Below are positions 63,742-64,000 of a DNA stretch of 64,000 nucleotides, in pieces. The number at the start of each line of letters is the position of its first letter. Position 1 is the first letter of the stretch. The stretch spans positions 248,001-312,000 of the forward strand of contig NZ_NEVM01000005.1 of the NCBI RefSeq assembly GCF_002261225.1. The letters are read 5' to 3'. Origin of the DNA: Bordetella genomosp. 10 (GTDB lineage: Bacteria; Pseudomonadota; Gammaproteobacteria; Burkholderiales; Burkholderiaceae_B). A program made the translations under genes and the position numbers. Below the pieces are notes generated by a model, which saw nothing but the letters and a program-made list of their open reading frames with translations, ran no database searches and had not been told where the DNA came from.

Positions 63742-64000
63742 GGCGAGCCTCCAGCCGGCGCGTCCAGCGCGAAATGGGATAGCAGTATGCGAAGAACAAG
63801 GCGAGCATCGTGAAGTAGACGCAGATGGTGAAGTCGGTGCGGGCCACGGTATTGCTGGCGACGGTGGCGGTGTCGACCAGGTCGTGCACGCCCACCAGCG
63901 ACGCCAGCGCGGTGCTCATGGTGATGCTGGCGTAGAGATTCATCCACGGCGGCAGCATGCGGCGCACGCACTGCGGCAGCACGATCATGCGGAAGATCTG
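63728..64000 (-). CDS. Amino-acid ABC transporter permease, 5'-truncated
   Basis: The last 90 residues of an HisM/GlnP-type permease; the gene begins beyond the window. Visible: QIFRMIVLPQCVRRMLPPWMN by position (the EAA-loop exit), STALASLVGVHDLVDTA and the final helix FTMLALFFAYCYPISRW. It forms the membrane pore for the ATPase encoded downstream. Confidence 0.9.
   Translation of the reverse strand, partial: QIFRMIVLPQCVRRMLPPWMNLYASITMSTALASLVGVHDLVDTATVASNTVARTDFTICVYFTMLALFFAYCYPISRWTRRLEARHVRH

Overview
The window is GC-rich chromosomal DNA from a betaproteobacterium, most likely a Bordetella/Achromobacter-like member of the Alcaligenaceae. This rests on the Bug-type substrate-binding protein, the imuA-imuB-dnaE2 mutagenesis cassette, an aryl polyene (APE) cluster, the long Lhr helicase and the gene style generally. 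It is an inference from recognised protein families, not a database match. I see no rRNA, tRNA, CRISPR array, prophage or insertion sequence. Because GC content is high, long antisense open frames are everywhere and have been ignored.

Layout. 0-2.3 kb: the end of a molybdenum-hydroxylase iron-sulfur subunit, an FAD monooxygenase and a cysteine hydrolase, which look like a pyridine-carboxylate (nicotinate-like) catabolic operon. A convergent SsuA/B/C-type ABC importer lies at 3-5.8 kb. 6-8.4 kb: NDH-2 and a LysR regulator. 8.4-18.7 kb: the Lhr helicase and then the SOS mutasome imuA-imuB-dnaE2, with a LexA-like box in the gap between them. 18.9-21.7 kb: a glutamine-rich repeat protein, then dadA divergent from a LysR gene.

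21.7-38.4 kb: a complete-looking APE lipid cluster. A divergent PPTase would activate two acyl carrier proteins. Ketosynthases, a ketoreductase and two dehydratase activities (one fused to the AMP ligase) extend an aryl starter. Acyltransferases, a glycosyltransferase, a LolA-like protein, an MMPL exporter and a lipoprotein would anchor and export the product. The ketosynthase gene at 34359 starts with three in-frame 25-codon copies of a hairpin-forming repeat that also occurs between genes at 39.1 kb. There is no alternative start codon that avoids translating them. This is the most unusual structure I found.

38.5-52.3 kb: mixed housekeeping genes (YqeY, DinB, PaaI thioesterase, S9 peptidase, Fsr-type MFS with a divergent AraC regulator, PBP1A, RraA-like protein, phosphoesterase, DUF305, 6PGDH-like dehydrogenase). 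52.6-53.3 kb: an unrecognised disordered protein with a polybasic, cysteine-containing tail, a possible secreted effector. 53.4-60 kb: MocA, an AGE epimerase, an RcnB-like protein, small unknown proteins, and a Bug protein/ornithine-cyclodeaminase pair. 60.3-60.7 kb: a gene-free stretch rich in palindromes. 60.7-64 kb: a glycine-zipper lipoprotein and a sulfur-amino-acid operon (C-S lyase, cysteine dioxygenase-like cupin, amino-acid ABC transporter) running off the window end.

A recurring feature is recent short tandem duplication: in coding DNA in frame (ApeC-like, ApeO-like, MocA, Q-rich protein) and across stop codons at the 3' ends of several genes.
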